Positions 13,349 through 20,517 of a DNA stretch of 21,207 bases are shown here, piece by piece. Location: positions 1 to 21,207 of the forward strand of contig JBFXDW010000027.1 of NCBI GenBank assembly GCA_050180745.1, in the 5' to 3' direction. Below the pieces are notes generated by a model. It saw only the letters and a program-made list of their open reading frames with translations. It did no database searches and was not told the origin of the DNA. Position 1 is the first letter of the stretch. Each line of letters starts with the position of its first letter. The position numbers were made by a program, and so were the translations under genes. Origin of the DNA: JBFXDW01 sp050180745. GTDB taxonomy: Bacteria > Pseudomonadota > Alphaproteobacteria > UBA9219.

Positions 13349-14973
13349 TATTTCTTTCCTTTCTTAACAGGTTCTTTTTTGAGCGTCCAATCAACGTAAG
13401 TCGGATTTTCACGGATCATGCCTGAGACACGTAATTGCAACGTCCGCCGAGGCGTGCCGTCTCCGCAATAGATCGACGATTCCAAAGCTAAATCATTTGC
13501 AAAAGACTCGTAAACCTTAAGCCGCCATCCCGCTCCTGAGGCAAGGCGAATGAGCGCGGCACCACCCCCTTGCACAAGCAGCACATTCACTTCCGGAGGA
13601 AAATGCCAGCGCACCGTAAATTCCTTTCCCACAGAGCCGGAGATAATCTCACGCCCCCTCAATGTATGGCCATCCTCACTAAGGCCAAACATCCGGTGAA
13701 ATGTAACCTTATGACGCGCTTCGTAAGCATCATGAGAGGCTTCTATCACCTGCATGCCGTCCTGTTCAAAACGTTGGCATTCGATATCAGGACGATGCCC
13801 CCCAATACCACCATGAGGCAAGAGCTCACACGCATTCATGTTCCCCAGCGTTATCGTTGAATGAGCCGCTGTCGCAGCCATAGCCGTATGCCACGCCTCA
13901 TCTCCTTCAGGCCCCGCGCCACAATTGACGATCAGCCGTTCCCGCCCCACAGAAAACTCAAAACCCAAAAGTCCGGCATGAGCATCTCTGTCAAACGGTT
14001 TAGACGGAGGCGCGCCAACATCCAACAAAAACAAGCTCCGCCCCGCTGTCATGCGCTCAAAACCCGTCTTTGGCAGATGCTTAACGACATGGCCACGCGC
14101 CCGAGAAAAAGTAATCGCTGCATCCAAAAGAAGCGCGTTATCCTCATTGCCTCCATGAAACAGCGCTAATTTTCCATCCCCATGGCGGAAAAATTTTAAC
14201 GCAGGAACCATGCGCGAGATGGCCAAAGTTAAATCCATTGGCACATCTATTTTTGCATCTTTGAGAACCTCACGAATATCTATAAAAAGCCGTAACATTT
14301 CAGCATGACGCTGGGGCTGCCTAAAAACAGTGCCTCCGTCTGAATAAATCTCTGTCTCAAGTTGGCGGTAAAGAAGCTCTAACCCCAAACCCAAAGCCTC
14401 TTCACGCTCCGCCACCGCCAACCCGCCATAGATCAGCCCTTTGATGACCAAGAGATTCTCTGTCCCCGTTAAATTCGCGGGCGCAATTTTAATGAGGTGC
14501 CGCAACTGCCGCGCCATACTGATGAAAAGATCCGCCTCAAAATCTGTCGGCAACTGAGGGGCATAAAACTCATAAAAAGCAATCCAGTTGGCAAGCCTTG
14601 CCCCCAAAACAGGAGCAGCCCAACCATCCTCATCCCATACCTCCTGCGCTTCAACCCAGTCCAATATCAGCGCCGCCGCCTTGCGACGCGCCATGTCCGT
14701 ACCAACCGCACGCAAATCGCGCAGCACATCATGAGTTAAAAAACGCCGCTTATAACTTGAGGGCAGCTCTTCCATGCCATCAAAGAGGCTAGGCTGACTG
14801 GCAATAAGCGCCTGCCCCACCTTGGAATCTCCTGGCCAAGGATCTTTGATATCAAATTGTAAAGAGTCAGGGACTTCGCCTTGATCAAGCATGAGCCGAT
14901 AGATGGGGCTACCATAGGTGACGGACTTAACCTTCTTCCTAACCTGCCGTAACAATGTGACGGGTCCGTCCAT
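13348..14973 (-). CDS. Heparinase II/III-like protein
   Basis: The 541-residue protein resembles the heparinase II/III family: an N-terminal alpha/alpha-toroid part (RFLTHDVLRDLRAVGTD, WVEAQEVWDEDGWAAPVLGARLANWIAFYEFY, ENLLVIKGLIYGG), then a C-terminal beta-rich part (LALFHGGNEDN, IVNCGAGPEGDEAWHTAMAATAAHSTI, HEVTF-like HKVTFHRMFGLSEDG). It has no signal peptide or membrane helix, so export is not evident. A heparinase-like gene next to rpe and rsmB is a familiar alphaproteobacterial neighbourhood, where it is often suspected to act on a cell-envelope or capsule polysaccharide. The substrate is unknown. AGGG lies about 5 bases before the ATG, overlapping the end of rpe (8 bases between genes). 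Confidence 0.85.
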   Translation of the reverse strand: MDGPVTLLRQVRKKVKSVTYGSPIYRLMLDQGEVPDSLQFDIKDPWPGDSKVGQALIASQPSLFDGMEELPSSYKRRFLTHDVLRDLRAVGTDMARRKAAALILDWVEAQEVWDEDGWAAPVLGARLANWIAFYEFYAPQLPTDFEADLFISMARQLRHLIKIAPANLTGTENLLVIKGLIYGGLAVAEREEALGLGLELLYRQLETEIYSDGGTVFRQPQRHAEMLRLFIDIREVLKDAKIDVPMDLTLAISRMVPALKFFRHGDGKLALFHGGNEDNALLLDAAITFSRARGHVVKHLPKTGFERMTAGRSLFLLDVGAPPSKPFDRDAHAGLLGFEFSVGRERLIVNCGAGPEGDEAWHTAMAATAAHSTITLGNMNACELLPHGGIGGHRPDIECQRFEQDGMQVIEASHDAYEARHKVTFHRMFGLSEDGHTLRGREIISGSVGKEFTVRWHFPPEVNVLLVQGGGAALIRLASGAGWRLKVYESFANDLALESSIYCGDGTPRRTLQLRVSGMIRENPTYVDWTLKKEPVKKGKK

Positions 14974-14981
14974 TAGCCCTC

Positions 14982-15641
14982 TCAGCCACGTAAAGCAGCC
15001 AGATTAGCAGCATACATTTCTGCGCCGCCCTTAAACGCCGCTGTTCCCGCGACCAAAACATCTGCGCCTGCGGACTCCACACGCCGCGCGGTCTCAGGCG
15101 TAATACCGCCATCAACCTCCAGATCAATTTGTTTACCTATTGCATCAATCATATGGCGCAACGCTTTGATTTTAGTAAGCTGAGAGTCGATAAAGCTCTG
15201 CCCCCCAAACCCCGGATTAACCGACATGACAAGGACAAGATCAAGCTCAGGAAGAATGGGTTCAATAAGCTCAAGCGGCGTTGCTGGGTTCAGCGCCACG
15301 CCCGCCTTCTTGCCCAACGCCTTAATCGTCTGGACCGAACGATGAAGATGGGGCCCTGCTTCAGGATGAAGGGTGATAATATCTGCACCCGCCTCAGCAA
15401 AATCTTGCAAGTACGCATCCACCGGCGCAATCATCAAATGCACATCAAACGGCTTATGGCTATAGGGCCGTAGCGCCTTAACAACCGCAGGCCCAATCGT
15501 GATATTAGGCACGAAGTGACCGTCCATAACATCTATATGGATATAATCCGCGCCAGCGTCGTCAATAGCCCTAACCTCTTGGCCTAGACTAGCAAAATCA
15601 GCAGAGAGAATAGAGGGTGCAATTTTCAGGGTTTGTTTCAT
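14982..15641 (-). CDS. rpe: Ribulose-phosphate 3-epimerase
   Basis: This enzyme interconverts ribulose 5-phosphate and xylulose 5-phosphate in the pentose phosphate pathway. The 219-residue TIM-barrel protein shows APSILSADFASLG, IHIDVMDGHFVPNITIGP (metal and acid-base residues), FDVHLMI, VMSVNPGFGGQSFI and LEVDGGITPETA with a phosphate-binding AGTAAFKG near the end. The length is normal. It lies 148 bases after rsmB across a G-rich tandem repeat and is closely followed by the heparinase-like gene. GAGG lies only 2 bases before the ATG, which is tight for a ribosome binding site. Confidence 0.97.
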   Translation of the reverse strand: MKQTLKIAPSILSADFASLGQEVRAIDDAGADYIHIDVMDGHFVPNITIGPAVVKALRPYSHKPFDVHLMIAPVDAYLQDFAEAGADIITLHPEAGPHLHRSVQTIKALGKKAGVALNPATPLELIEPILPELDLVLVMSVNPGFGGQSFIDSQLTKIKALRHMIDAIGKQIDLEVDGGITPETARRVESAGADVLVAGTAAFKGGAEMYAANLAALRG

Positions 15642-15692
15642 AGCCTCTAAGCTACCAACTTAGGCGCTTTCGAGCAACGAGAAAGAGAGAGC

Positions 15693-15750
15693 GGGGAACG
15701 GGTATCAGGGATCAGGGGTCGGGGGTCAGGGGTTGGGGATTGGGGATTGG
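15693..15750 (+). repeat. G-rich tandem repeat with quadruplex motif
   Basis: A run of degenerate 6-8-base units (ATCAGGG, ATCAGGGG, TCGGGGG, TCAGGGG, TTGGGG, ATTGGGG, ATTGG). It includes five runs of four or five Gs: 15715-15718, 15721-15725, 15729-15732, 15735-15738 and 15742-15745. The loops are 2-3 bases, which meets the usual definition of an intramolecular G-quadruplex. The G strand is the template strand for rsmB-rpe transcription. No gene lies in 15642-15789. Confidence 0.8.
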
Positions 15751-15789
15751 CTATATGTTTCTCTCCTAAATGCTTTCTCACCCAATACC

Positions 15790-17085
15790 CTAAACACATC
15801 TCATCCTTGCCACAAAAAAACCATCCATGCCACCTTTATCAGCCCAATGGCAGGGAAGGCAACGTATATCTCCGGTAGGTGTCAGGCACTCATCCAGCCC
15901 AGAAAGCTCTTCTCTGCTAATAGGTTGGCGTACAAAGCTATTGTGCCTCTTTAAGAAACGCTCAATTTGGTCTTCCGCCTCTTCCGCTTGCAAAGAGCAA
16001 ACCGCGTAAACCAACATACCGCCCTCTTTGACAATATGCTCTGCCGCATGATCCAACAATTTTTCCTGTAAATCACAAAGACGCGCAATATCCTCTGGAC
16101 CCTTGATATAAGGCACGTCCGGATGCCGCCGGAGCGTTCCCGTTGCACTGCATGGCGCATCAAGAAGAACTATATCCGCGCGTTCCTCTGGCTTTAACTT
16201 CAAGGCATCACAGCACTGCACCTCAACAGCCAATCCTAAACGAGCCATATTTTCTTCGACACGCTCCAAGCGCTTGGCGGACCTGTCCACCGCTATCACG
16301 CGCGCGCCCTTTGAAGCGAGCTGCATGGCTTTCCCACCGGGCGCAGCACACAGATCATAAACAAGCTTACCCTTAACATCCCCCATCACAGTAACAGGCA
16401 ACGCGGCTGCGGCATCTTGCACCCACCAAGCCCCGCCCTTAAAACCATCCAACTCTTTCACCGACACCGTTTCTTTTAAACGAAGACTACCCGTCGGGAG
16501 CAATTCTCCACCTAATGTCTTGGCCCATAATTCAGGTTGGCCTTTAACGGAAATGTCTATCAGGGCCTCGTTCCTATGAGCGCGCGCAATCGCGCGCGTT
16601 ATTGTCTCTCCATAGGTTTGGCTCCAAGCGTCCCACAACCACGGCACAACACAAAGCTTATCCTCATCCTGTGCCGCAAGCATAGCCTCTCCCTCGCGGG
16701 TAATCCGGCGCAGGACCGCATTGATAAGGCCCTTATAGGGTTTGGTATGATTTTTCTGAGCCGCCAGATTAACAGCAGTATCCACAGCCGCATGTGCAGG
16801 AGTCCCTAAAAACACGAGCTGCGCAATCCCCACCCGTAAAATATCCTGTACCGGATTTTTAAGATCCTGTTTTTCCTTAAGACAGCGTCCAATCAAATCA
16901 TCAATCTGTCCCAAGCGGCGCAATGCCATAGCCGTCAGCGCATGAACAAAAGCACGATCCCGTTTTTCTAGAACCGCAAAATCCTCATGCCGCGCCATAG
17001 CCTCATCAAAGGGCTGCTTTTGACGGACAACACTTCTCAACAGCTCGAACGCTATCCGCCGTGTAACAAGATCGTTCTTGGACAT
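15790..17085 (-). CDS. rsmB: 16S rRNA (cytosine 967-C5)-methyltransferase RsmB
   Basis: RsmB methylates C967 of 16S rRNA using S-adenosylmethionine. The 431-residue protein has an N-terminal NusB-like helical domain (about residues 1-140: RRIAFELLRSVV, KRDRAFVHALTAMALRRLGQID, INAVLRRITREG). The RsmB/Sun catalytic domain follows: LVYDLCAAPGGKAMQLAS (SAM site), VIAVDRSAKRLERV, LLDAPCSATGTLRRHPDV (motif IV with Pro-Cys) and LVYAVCSLQAEEAEDQI (motif VI with the nucleophilic Cys). The length is normal. It starts 6 bases after the ispA stop, so xseB-ispA-rsmB look like one transcript. No strong Shine-Dalgarno is seen. Confidence 0.96.
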   Translation of the reverse strand: MSKNDLVTRRIAFELLRSVVRQKQPFDEAMARHEDFAVLEKRDRAFVHALTAMALRRLGQIDDLIGRCLKEKQDLKNPVQDILRVGIAQLVFLGTPAHAAVDTAVNLAAQKNHTKPYKGLINAVLRRITREGEAMLAAQDEDKLCVVPWLWDAWSQTYGETITRAIARAHRNEALIDISVKGQPELWAKTLGGELLPTGSLRLKETVSVKELDGFKGGAWWVQDAAAALPVTVMGDVKGKLVYDLCAAPGGKAMQLASKGARVIAVDRSAKRLERVEENMARLGLAVEVQCCDALKLKPEERADIVLLDAPCSATGTLRRHPDVPYIKGPEDIARLCDLQEKLLDHAAEHIVKEGGMLVYAVCSLQAEEAEDQIERFLKRHNSFVRQPISREELSGLDECLTPTGDIRCLPCHWADKGGMDGFFVARMRCV

Positions 17086-17091
17086 GAATCT

Positions 17092-17991
17092 TTACGTGTT
17101 CCGGTCAACGACAAAGCGCGCAACATCCTCAAGATTGCCCGCCCGACCACTAAAGATAGATAAATGCTGAATTGCCTGATCGGATAAAAGTCTGGCTTGT
17201 TGCCGCGCCCGCTCATGCCCCAAAATTGTAACGAATGTCGCTTTTCCCGCCTCTTCATCGCGGCCTACGGGTTTACCGGTTTCCGCCTCGGTGCCTTCGG
17301 CATCCAAAAGATCATCCACAATCTGGAACGCCAAGCCCAAATCATGCGCGTAAGCCCGTAAAGCCCCTACATACTGAGGGCTCGCCTTACCAAGAATTCC
17401 GCCCATTTCTGTGCCACACGCAATCAACTCACCCGTTTTCATGCGCTGCAAACGCGTAATCGCACCGATATCAAATTCAGTCGTCTCAGCAATGAGATCA
17501 AGCATTTGGCCACCGACCATACCATTTGCGCCCGAAGCCTTCGCCAAACAGGTTACAAGCTGACAACGAACATTGGGATCTTCATGAGTCTTGGGATCAG
17601 CCAAAATCTCAAAAGCCAAAGTTAACAGAGCATCCCCCGCCAAAATTGCCGTAGCCTCATCATATTCGATATGGGCTGTGGGCTTGCCGCGCCGCAGCTC
17701 GGAATCATCCATCGCGGGAAGGTCATCATGTATCAAGGAATAGCAATGAACGCACTCTAGCGCCGCAGCGGCCCGTACAGCGCAATCCTCATCAACGCCA
17801 AATAATTCAGCCGCACTCATCACCAAAAAAGGGCGTAAACGCTTGCCGCCATTCAAAACGCCATAGCGCATAGCGTCAAAAAGCTTTTGTTCAAAATACT
17901 TAGATTCCGGCAACAAGCGATCCATCGCTTCAGTCACGGTTGTGGCAGCCTGACTCATCGCTGCGGAAAGAGAGGGACTAACGGAGGGCAT
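17092..17991 (-). CDS. ispA: Farnesyl diphosphate synthase (polyprenyl synthetase)
   Basis: It condenses isopentenyl diphosphate with allylic diphosphates, most likely to farnesyl diphosphate for quinones and undecaprenyl phosphate. The 299-residue protein has the family's motifs: GGKRLRPFLVMSAAELFG, the first Asp-rich motif in LIHDDLPAMDDSELRRGKPT, GDALLTLAFEIL, KTGELIACGTEMG, and the second Asp-rich motif QIVDDLLDAEG followed by GKPVGRDEEAGKATFV. The short-chain insertion in the first motif (DDLPAMDD) fits a bacterial FPP synthase, though geranyl or geranylgeranyl products cannot be excluded. It starts 5 bases after xseB, the usual xseB-ispA pairing. In many proteobacteria dxs follows; here rsmB follows instead. 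Confidence 0.94.
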   Translation of the reverse strand: MPSVSPSLSAAMSQAATTVTEAMDRLLPESKYFEQKLFDAMRYGVLNGGKRLRPFLVMSAAELFGVDEDCAVRAAAALECVHCYSLIHDDLPAMDDSELRRGKPTAHIEYDEATAILAGDALLTLAFEILADPKTHEDPNVRCQLVTCLAKASGANGMVGGQMLDLIAETTEFDIGAITRLQRMKTGELIACGTEMGGILGKASPQYVGALRAYAHDLGLAFQIVDDLLDAEGTEAETGKPVGRDEEAGKATFVTILGHERARQQARLLSDQAIQHLSIFSGRAGNLEDVARFVVDRNT

Positions 17992-17996
17992 TTTAC

Positions 17997-18260
17997 TTAT
18001 CTTTCAGCGTTAAAGGGTTCTGTCTGAGGGCCGTTTTCACCGAGCGTCATTTGCTCGATTCGCATCTCAGCATCGCGTAGCTTGGCTTGGCAATGTTGTT
18101 TCAGCAAAGCACCACGCTCATAAGAGAGAATAGCATCCTCAAGCTTGGATCGTCCATCTTCCAGAGCACGAACGAGCTTTTCAAGCTCGGCCATAGCATC
18201 TTCAAAGCTAAGCGCCGCAATATCAGGAGGAATTTCTGTTTTTTGTGTCATTTCTGTCAT
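17997..18260 (-). CDS. xseB: Exodeoxyribonuclease VII small subunit
   Basis: XseB forms, with XseA, the exonuclease VII complex that degrades single-stranded DNA in both directions. From the ATG at 18260 the protein has 87 residues. It contains SFEDAMAELEKLVRALEDG and KLEDAILSYERGALLKQHCQAKLRDAEMRIEQM, the family's two-helix coiled core, with a short polar tail. The open frame runs 97 codons further upstream, but that part is translation through palindromic element 3 and carries no family similarity. A second ATG nine bases in (MTQKTE) is also possible. Neither has a clear Shine-Dalgarno sequence. It is first in the xseB-ispA-rsmB group. Confidence 0.92.
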   Translation of the reverse strand: MTEMTQKTEIPPDIAALSFEDAMAELEKLVRALEDGRSKLEDAILSYERGALLKQHCQAKLRDAEMRIEQMTLGENGPQTEPFNAER

Positions 18261-18340
18261 GGCGGCAAGGATACGTTGACTCCCGCCAGAGAGCAAGGAG
18301 AAGTTACCCACCAATAACTCCGAACGCGGGTAAAAAAAGT

Positions 18341-18464
18341 AAATGGGATGCCAGCCTTCGCTGGCATGACAAATGTTTTTATGAAAGCATAAGGATACAA
18401 TGTAATATTTTTGTGAAAAAGATAGCAAAAAGACGTCATGCCAGCGAAGGCTGGCATCCCATTT
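18341..18464. repeat. Palindromic element 3 (30-base perfect inverted modules)
   Basis: 18341-18370 and 18435-18464 are perfect 30-base inverted repeats. Each is a module with the same edges as in elements 1 and 2 (GTCAT and ATCCCATTT) and an internal hairpin GCCAGC-GAAG-GCTGGC. The order is reversed here: the GTCAT ends face inward across a 64-base AT-rich spacer. It lies in the 338-base divergent region between xseB and the AAA+ gene, which contains no other gene. Confidence 0.85.
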
Positions 18465-18552
18465 TGTTTTAATGATAACGTTATTAACGCCTGTTAACCA
18501 CAGTTCAAAGCCCTTGGCTATCCATCGATCCCCATTTGAATCGCTTTTCAAT

Positions 18553-18567
18553 ATAGGATACTCCTAT
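18553..18567. promoter_or_regulatory. Small palindrome upstream of the AAA+ gene
   Basis: ATAGGA-TAC-TCCTAT is a perfect 6-base inverted repeat about 32 bases before the ATG at 18599, with another TCCTAT at 18571-18576. Its place suggests an operator or promoter element for the AAA+/oxidoreductase/glycosyltransferase cluster. No regulator is known to match, and chance is possible. Confidence 0.3.
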
Positions 18568-18598
18568 TCCTCCTATATAACTGACCGATTCGGGTGCC

Positions 18599-19471
18599 AT
18601 GACAGAATTTGTAGTTTCCGATTCCGAGCTTGAAGGCCTTCTTAGCCGTTACACTCGTGACTTTACAGCCCAAGATAAAGAGGGCCGCTTTGATCCTATC
18701 TCAGGACGTGAGGATGAGTTGGATAAACTAACCCTCGTCCTCCTCCAGCGCCTGCGGAAGAATGTGATGCTTCTGGGACCTGCGGGTGTGGGAAAAACAG
18801 CCCTCTTCGTAGGGCTCGCCCAACGCATCAACCAAAACCGCGTGCCGTCTATCCTGCAAGGCTCACGCCTGATCGAGCTTGAGATGTCCATGATTGGCGC
18901 AGGGTCCGCCTCACGCGCTGATCTCGAAGGACGGCTTCTTCCCATCGTCAAAGGCGTAGCCGAGCGTAATGCGACAAAAAGTGCTCCCCCTATAATTTTC
19001 TGTATCGACGAAATTCACCAATTGATGATCTCCTTCAAATCCTCAAGCGCCAGCGGTATTGCTGATATTCTAAAGCCCTATCTAACCGCCGGAGACCTTT
19101 ACGTCGTAGGCGCAACAACACGTGAGGAATATGAAGATTACGTCCGCCAAGAGCCCGCTATTGATCGCCGTTTTCAAAAAGTAACATTGGAAGTTCCGAA
19201 CGCGCAAACGACCCTTGTTATCTTGCAAAATATGCGGGGAGCCTTTGAAAAGCATTATGGCTTCCCAATTCCCGATGAAACCCTTAAACGCATTATTACG
19301 CTGACGGGCCGTTTCATCCGCAACCGGAATAACCCTGATAAATCTATCATCACTCTGGACCAAGCCTGTGCTCATGCTACCATGCGGGGTATTACGGGAG
19401 CCTTAGACGATGAATCAATCAAGATCGCTGTTGCTGGCGAAGCAGGCGTTAATTATCAGGCCATTGACTAA
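18599..19471 (+). CDS. Stand-alone ClpA/ClpB-like AAA+ ATPase (single domain)
   Basis: A 290-residue protein equivalent to the first nucleotide-binding domain of ClpA/ClpB. RYTRDFTAQDKEGRFDPISGREDELDKL is followed by Walker A GPAGVGKT (60-67), Walker B FCIDEIH (134-140), sensor 1 VVGATTREEYEDY, and the Arg-finger region AIDRRFQKVTLEVP (188-200). A small helical lid follows (LKRIITLTGRFIRNRNNPDKSI). The Clp N-domain, the middle domain and the second ATPase domain are all missing. The pore-loop position that reads GAKYRGEFE in ClpB is here GAGSASRADLE, without the aromatic residue that grips substrate, so protein threading is doubtful. Its TAA overlaps the ATG of the oxidoreductase gene (TAATG). 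No clear Shine-Dalgarno precedes the ATG. Its role is unknown; the context suggests glycan or envelope synthesis. Confidence 0.87.
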   Translation: MTEFVVSDSELEGLLSRYTRDFTAQDKEGRFDPISGREDELDKLTLVLLQRLRKNVMLLGPAGVGKTALFVGLAQRINQNRVPSILQGSRLIELEMSMIGAGSASRADLEGRLLPIVKGVAERNATKSAPPIIFCIDEIHQLMISFKSSSASGIADILKPYLTAGDLYVVGATTREEYEDYVRQEPAIDRRFQKVTLEVPNAQTTLVILQNMRGAFEKHYGFPIPDETLKRIITLTGRFIRNRNNPDKSIITLDQACAHATMRGITGALDDESIKIAVAGEAGVNYQAID

Positions 19472-20517
19472 TGGGCGATAAAATCCGCATAGCCGCCATC
19501 GGTCTTGGCTGGGTTACAACGCATCGGCACATTCCGGCTATCGCACGCAATAAGTCTTTTGAACTTGTTGGCGTTGTCGATCGTCACAAGGGGCGTGCCG
19601 ATGCCTTTGCCGCAAGCCATCCCCTTCCCTTTGCCACATGCACAGATAATTTAGAGGATCTTTCATGGCTTGATCAGGTGGATGCCATCACGATCGGCAC
19701 ACCGCCTCACACACATGCCAAATTAGTGCAAGAAGCCTTAAGTAAAGGCAAGCATGTCCTCACCGAAAAACCTTTTGCTATGAACGAAGCAGAAGGCCAG
19801 AAAATGGCACAAGCAGCCCAAGACAATAAAAGAATTTTAGCTGTTGTCCATAACTTCCAATTCGCACGCGCTGTTACGGCTTTTGAAAAAGACTTCAAAA
19901 AAGGCATCTATGGCAAAATCACGCGCATAGCCGCGACACAACTTGGTAATCCTTCTCGACGTTTGCCAAGCTGGTATGAATCTCTCCCTTTGGGCCTCTT
20001 TTTCGATGAAAGCCCTCATTTCTATTACCTCTTGGATCGCTTGGCTGGGTCCTTAAAGCTTTTGGATTCGTCTTGTGTTATGGGTGAAATGGAAACACCG
20101 GAACTCGTTCATCTTCTCTATCACAATGAAGATAAAGTTCCTGTGACAATCGACTGCCAGTTCAACAGCACACTCAGCGAGTGGTTTATCCGCATTACTG
20201 GCGAAAAAGAAACAGCTTTTCTGGATATCTTCCGCGACATTTATATTCGTCTTCCCAATGACGAAGAGCATGCGGCTAAAAATATTCTGCGCACAAGCCT
20301 GAATGTGATTACACAACATACCCTCAGCCATGTCCCACGCGGTATAAGCCTGTTGCGCGGTACGCTCGACTATGGCAATGATGAAGTCTTTGCCCGTTTT
20401 GCAAAGGCTATTCAGAATAATGCACGGCCAGAAGGAATCAACTTTGACGATGCCTGCCGTGTGTTACACTATCAGTGCGAGGCCTTTTCTTCTCTTCAAA
20501 GACATAAGTTTTCATGA
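19471..20517 (+). CDS. Gfo/Idh/MocA-family oxidoreductase
   Basis: A 348-residue NAD(P)-dependent dehydrogenase of the Gfo/Idh/MocA family, which commonly acts on sugars or nucleotide sugars. The N-terminal Rossmann domain has IAAIGLGWVTTHRHIPAI (residues 8-24), the acidic/basic end of strand 2 (GVVDRHKGRA), DAITIGTPPHTHAKLVQEAL and the family's EKP motif in HVLTEKPFAMN (95-105). The C-terminal domain has KITRIAATQLGNPSR and FFDESPHFYYLLDRLAG, whose Asp/His/Asp pattern fits the catalytic region. The substrate is unknown. It is translationally coupled on both sides: a one-base overlap with the AAA+ gene and an ATGA overlap with the glycosyltransferase gene. This supports a role in making a sugar for a surface glycan. 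Confidence 0.93.
   Translation: MGDKIRIAAIGLGWVTTHRHIPAIARNKSFELVGVVDRHKGRADAFAASHPLPFATCTDNLEDLSWLDQVDAITIGTPPHTHAKLVQEALSKGKHVLTEKPFAMNEAEGQKMAQAAQDNKRILAVVHNFQFARAVTAFEKDFKKGIYGKITRIAATQLGNPSRRLPSWYESLPLGLFFDESPHFYYLLDRLAGSLKLLDSSCVMGEMETPELVHLLYHNEDKVPVTIDCQFNSTLSEWFIRITGEKETAFLDIFRDIYIRLPNDEEHAAKNILRTSLNVITQHTLSHVPRGISLLRGTLDYGNDEVFARFAKAIQNNARPEGINFDDACRVLHYQCEAFSSLQRHKFS

Noticed and set aside
15693..15750. CRISPR array
   Set aside because: The repeats are very short, contiguous and degenerate, with no spacers of constant length and no cas genes.
18261..18551. A 97-codon N-terminal extension of XseB
   Set aside because: It reads through palindromic element 3, has no similarity to XseB, and would double the normal length of the protein.
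18599..19471. Truncated clpB pseudogene
   Set aside because: The frame is intact, has a complete lid region after the ATPase core, ends exactly in a start/stop overlap with the next gene, and has altered pore-loop residues, all of which fit a distinct functional protein rather than a broken clpB.
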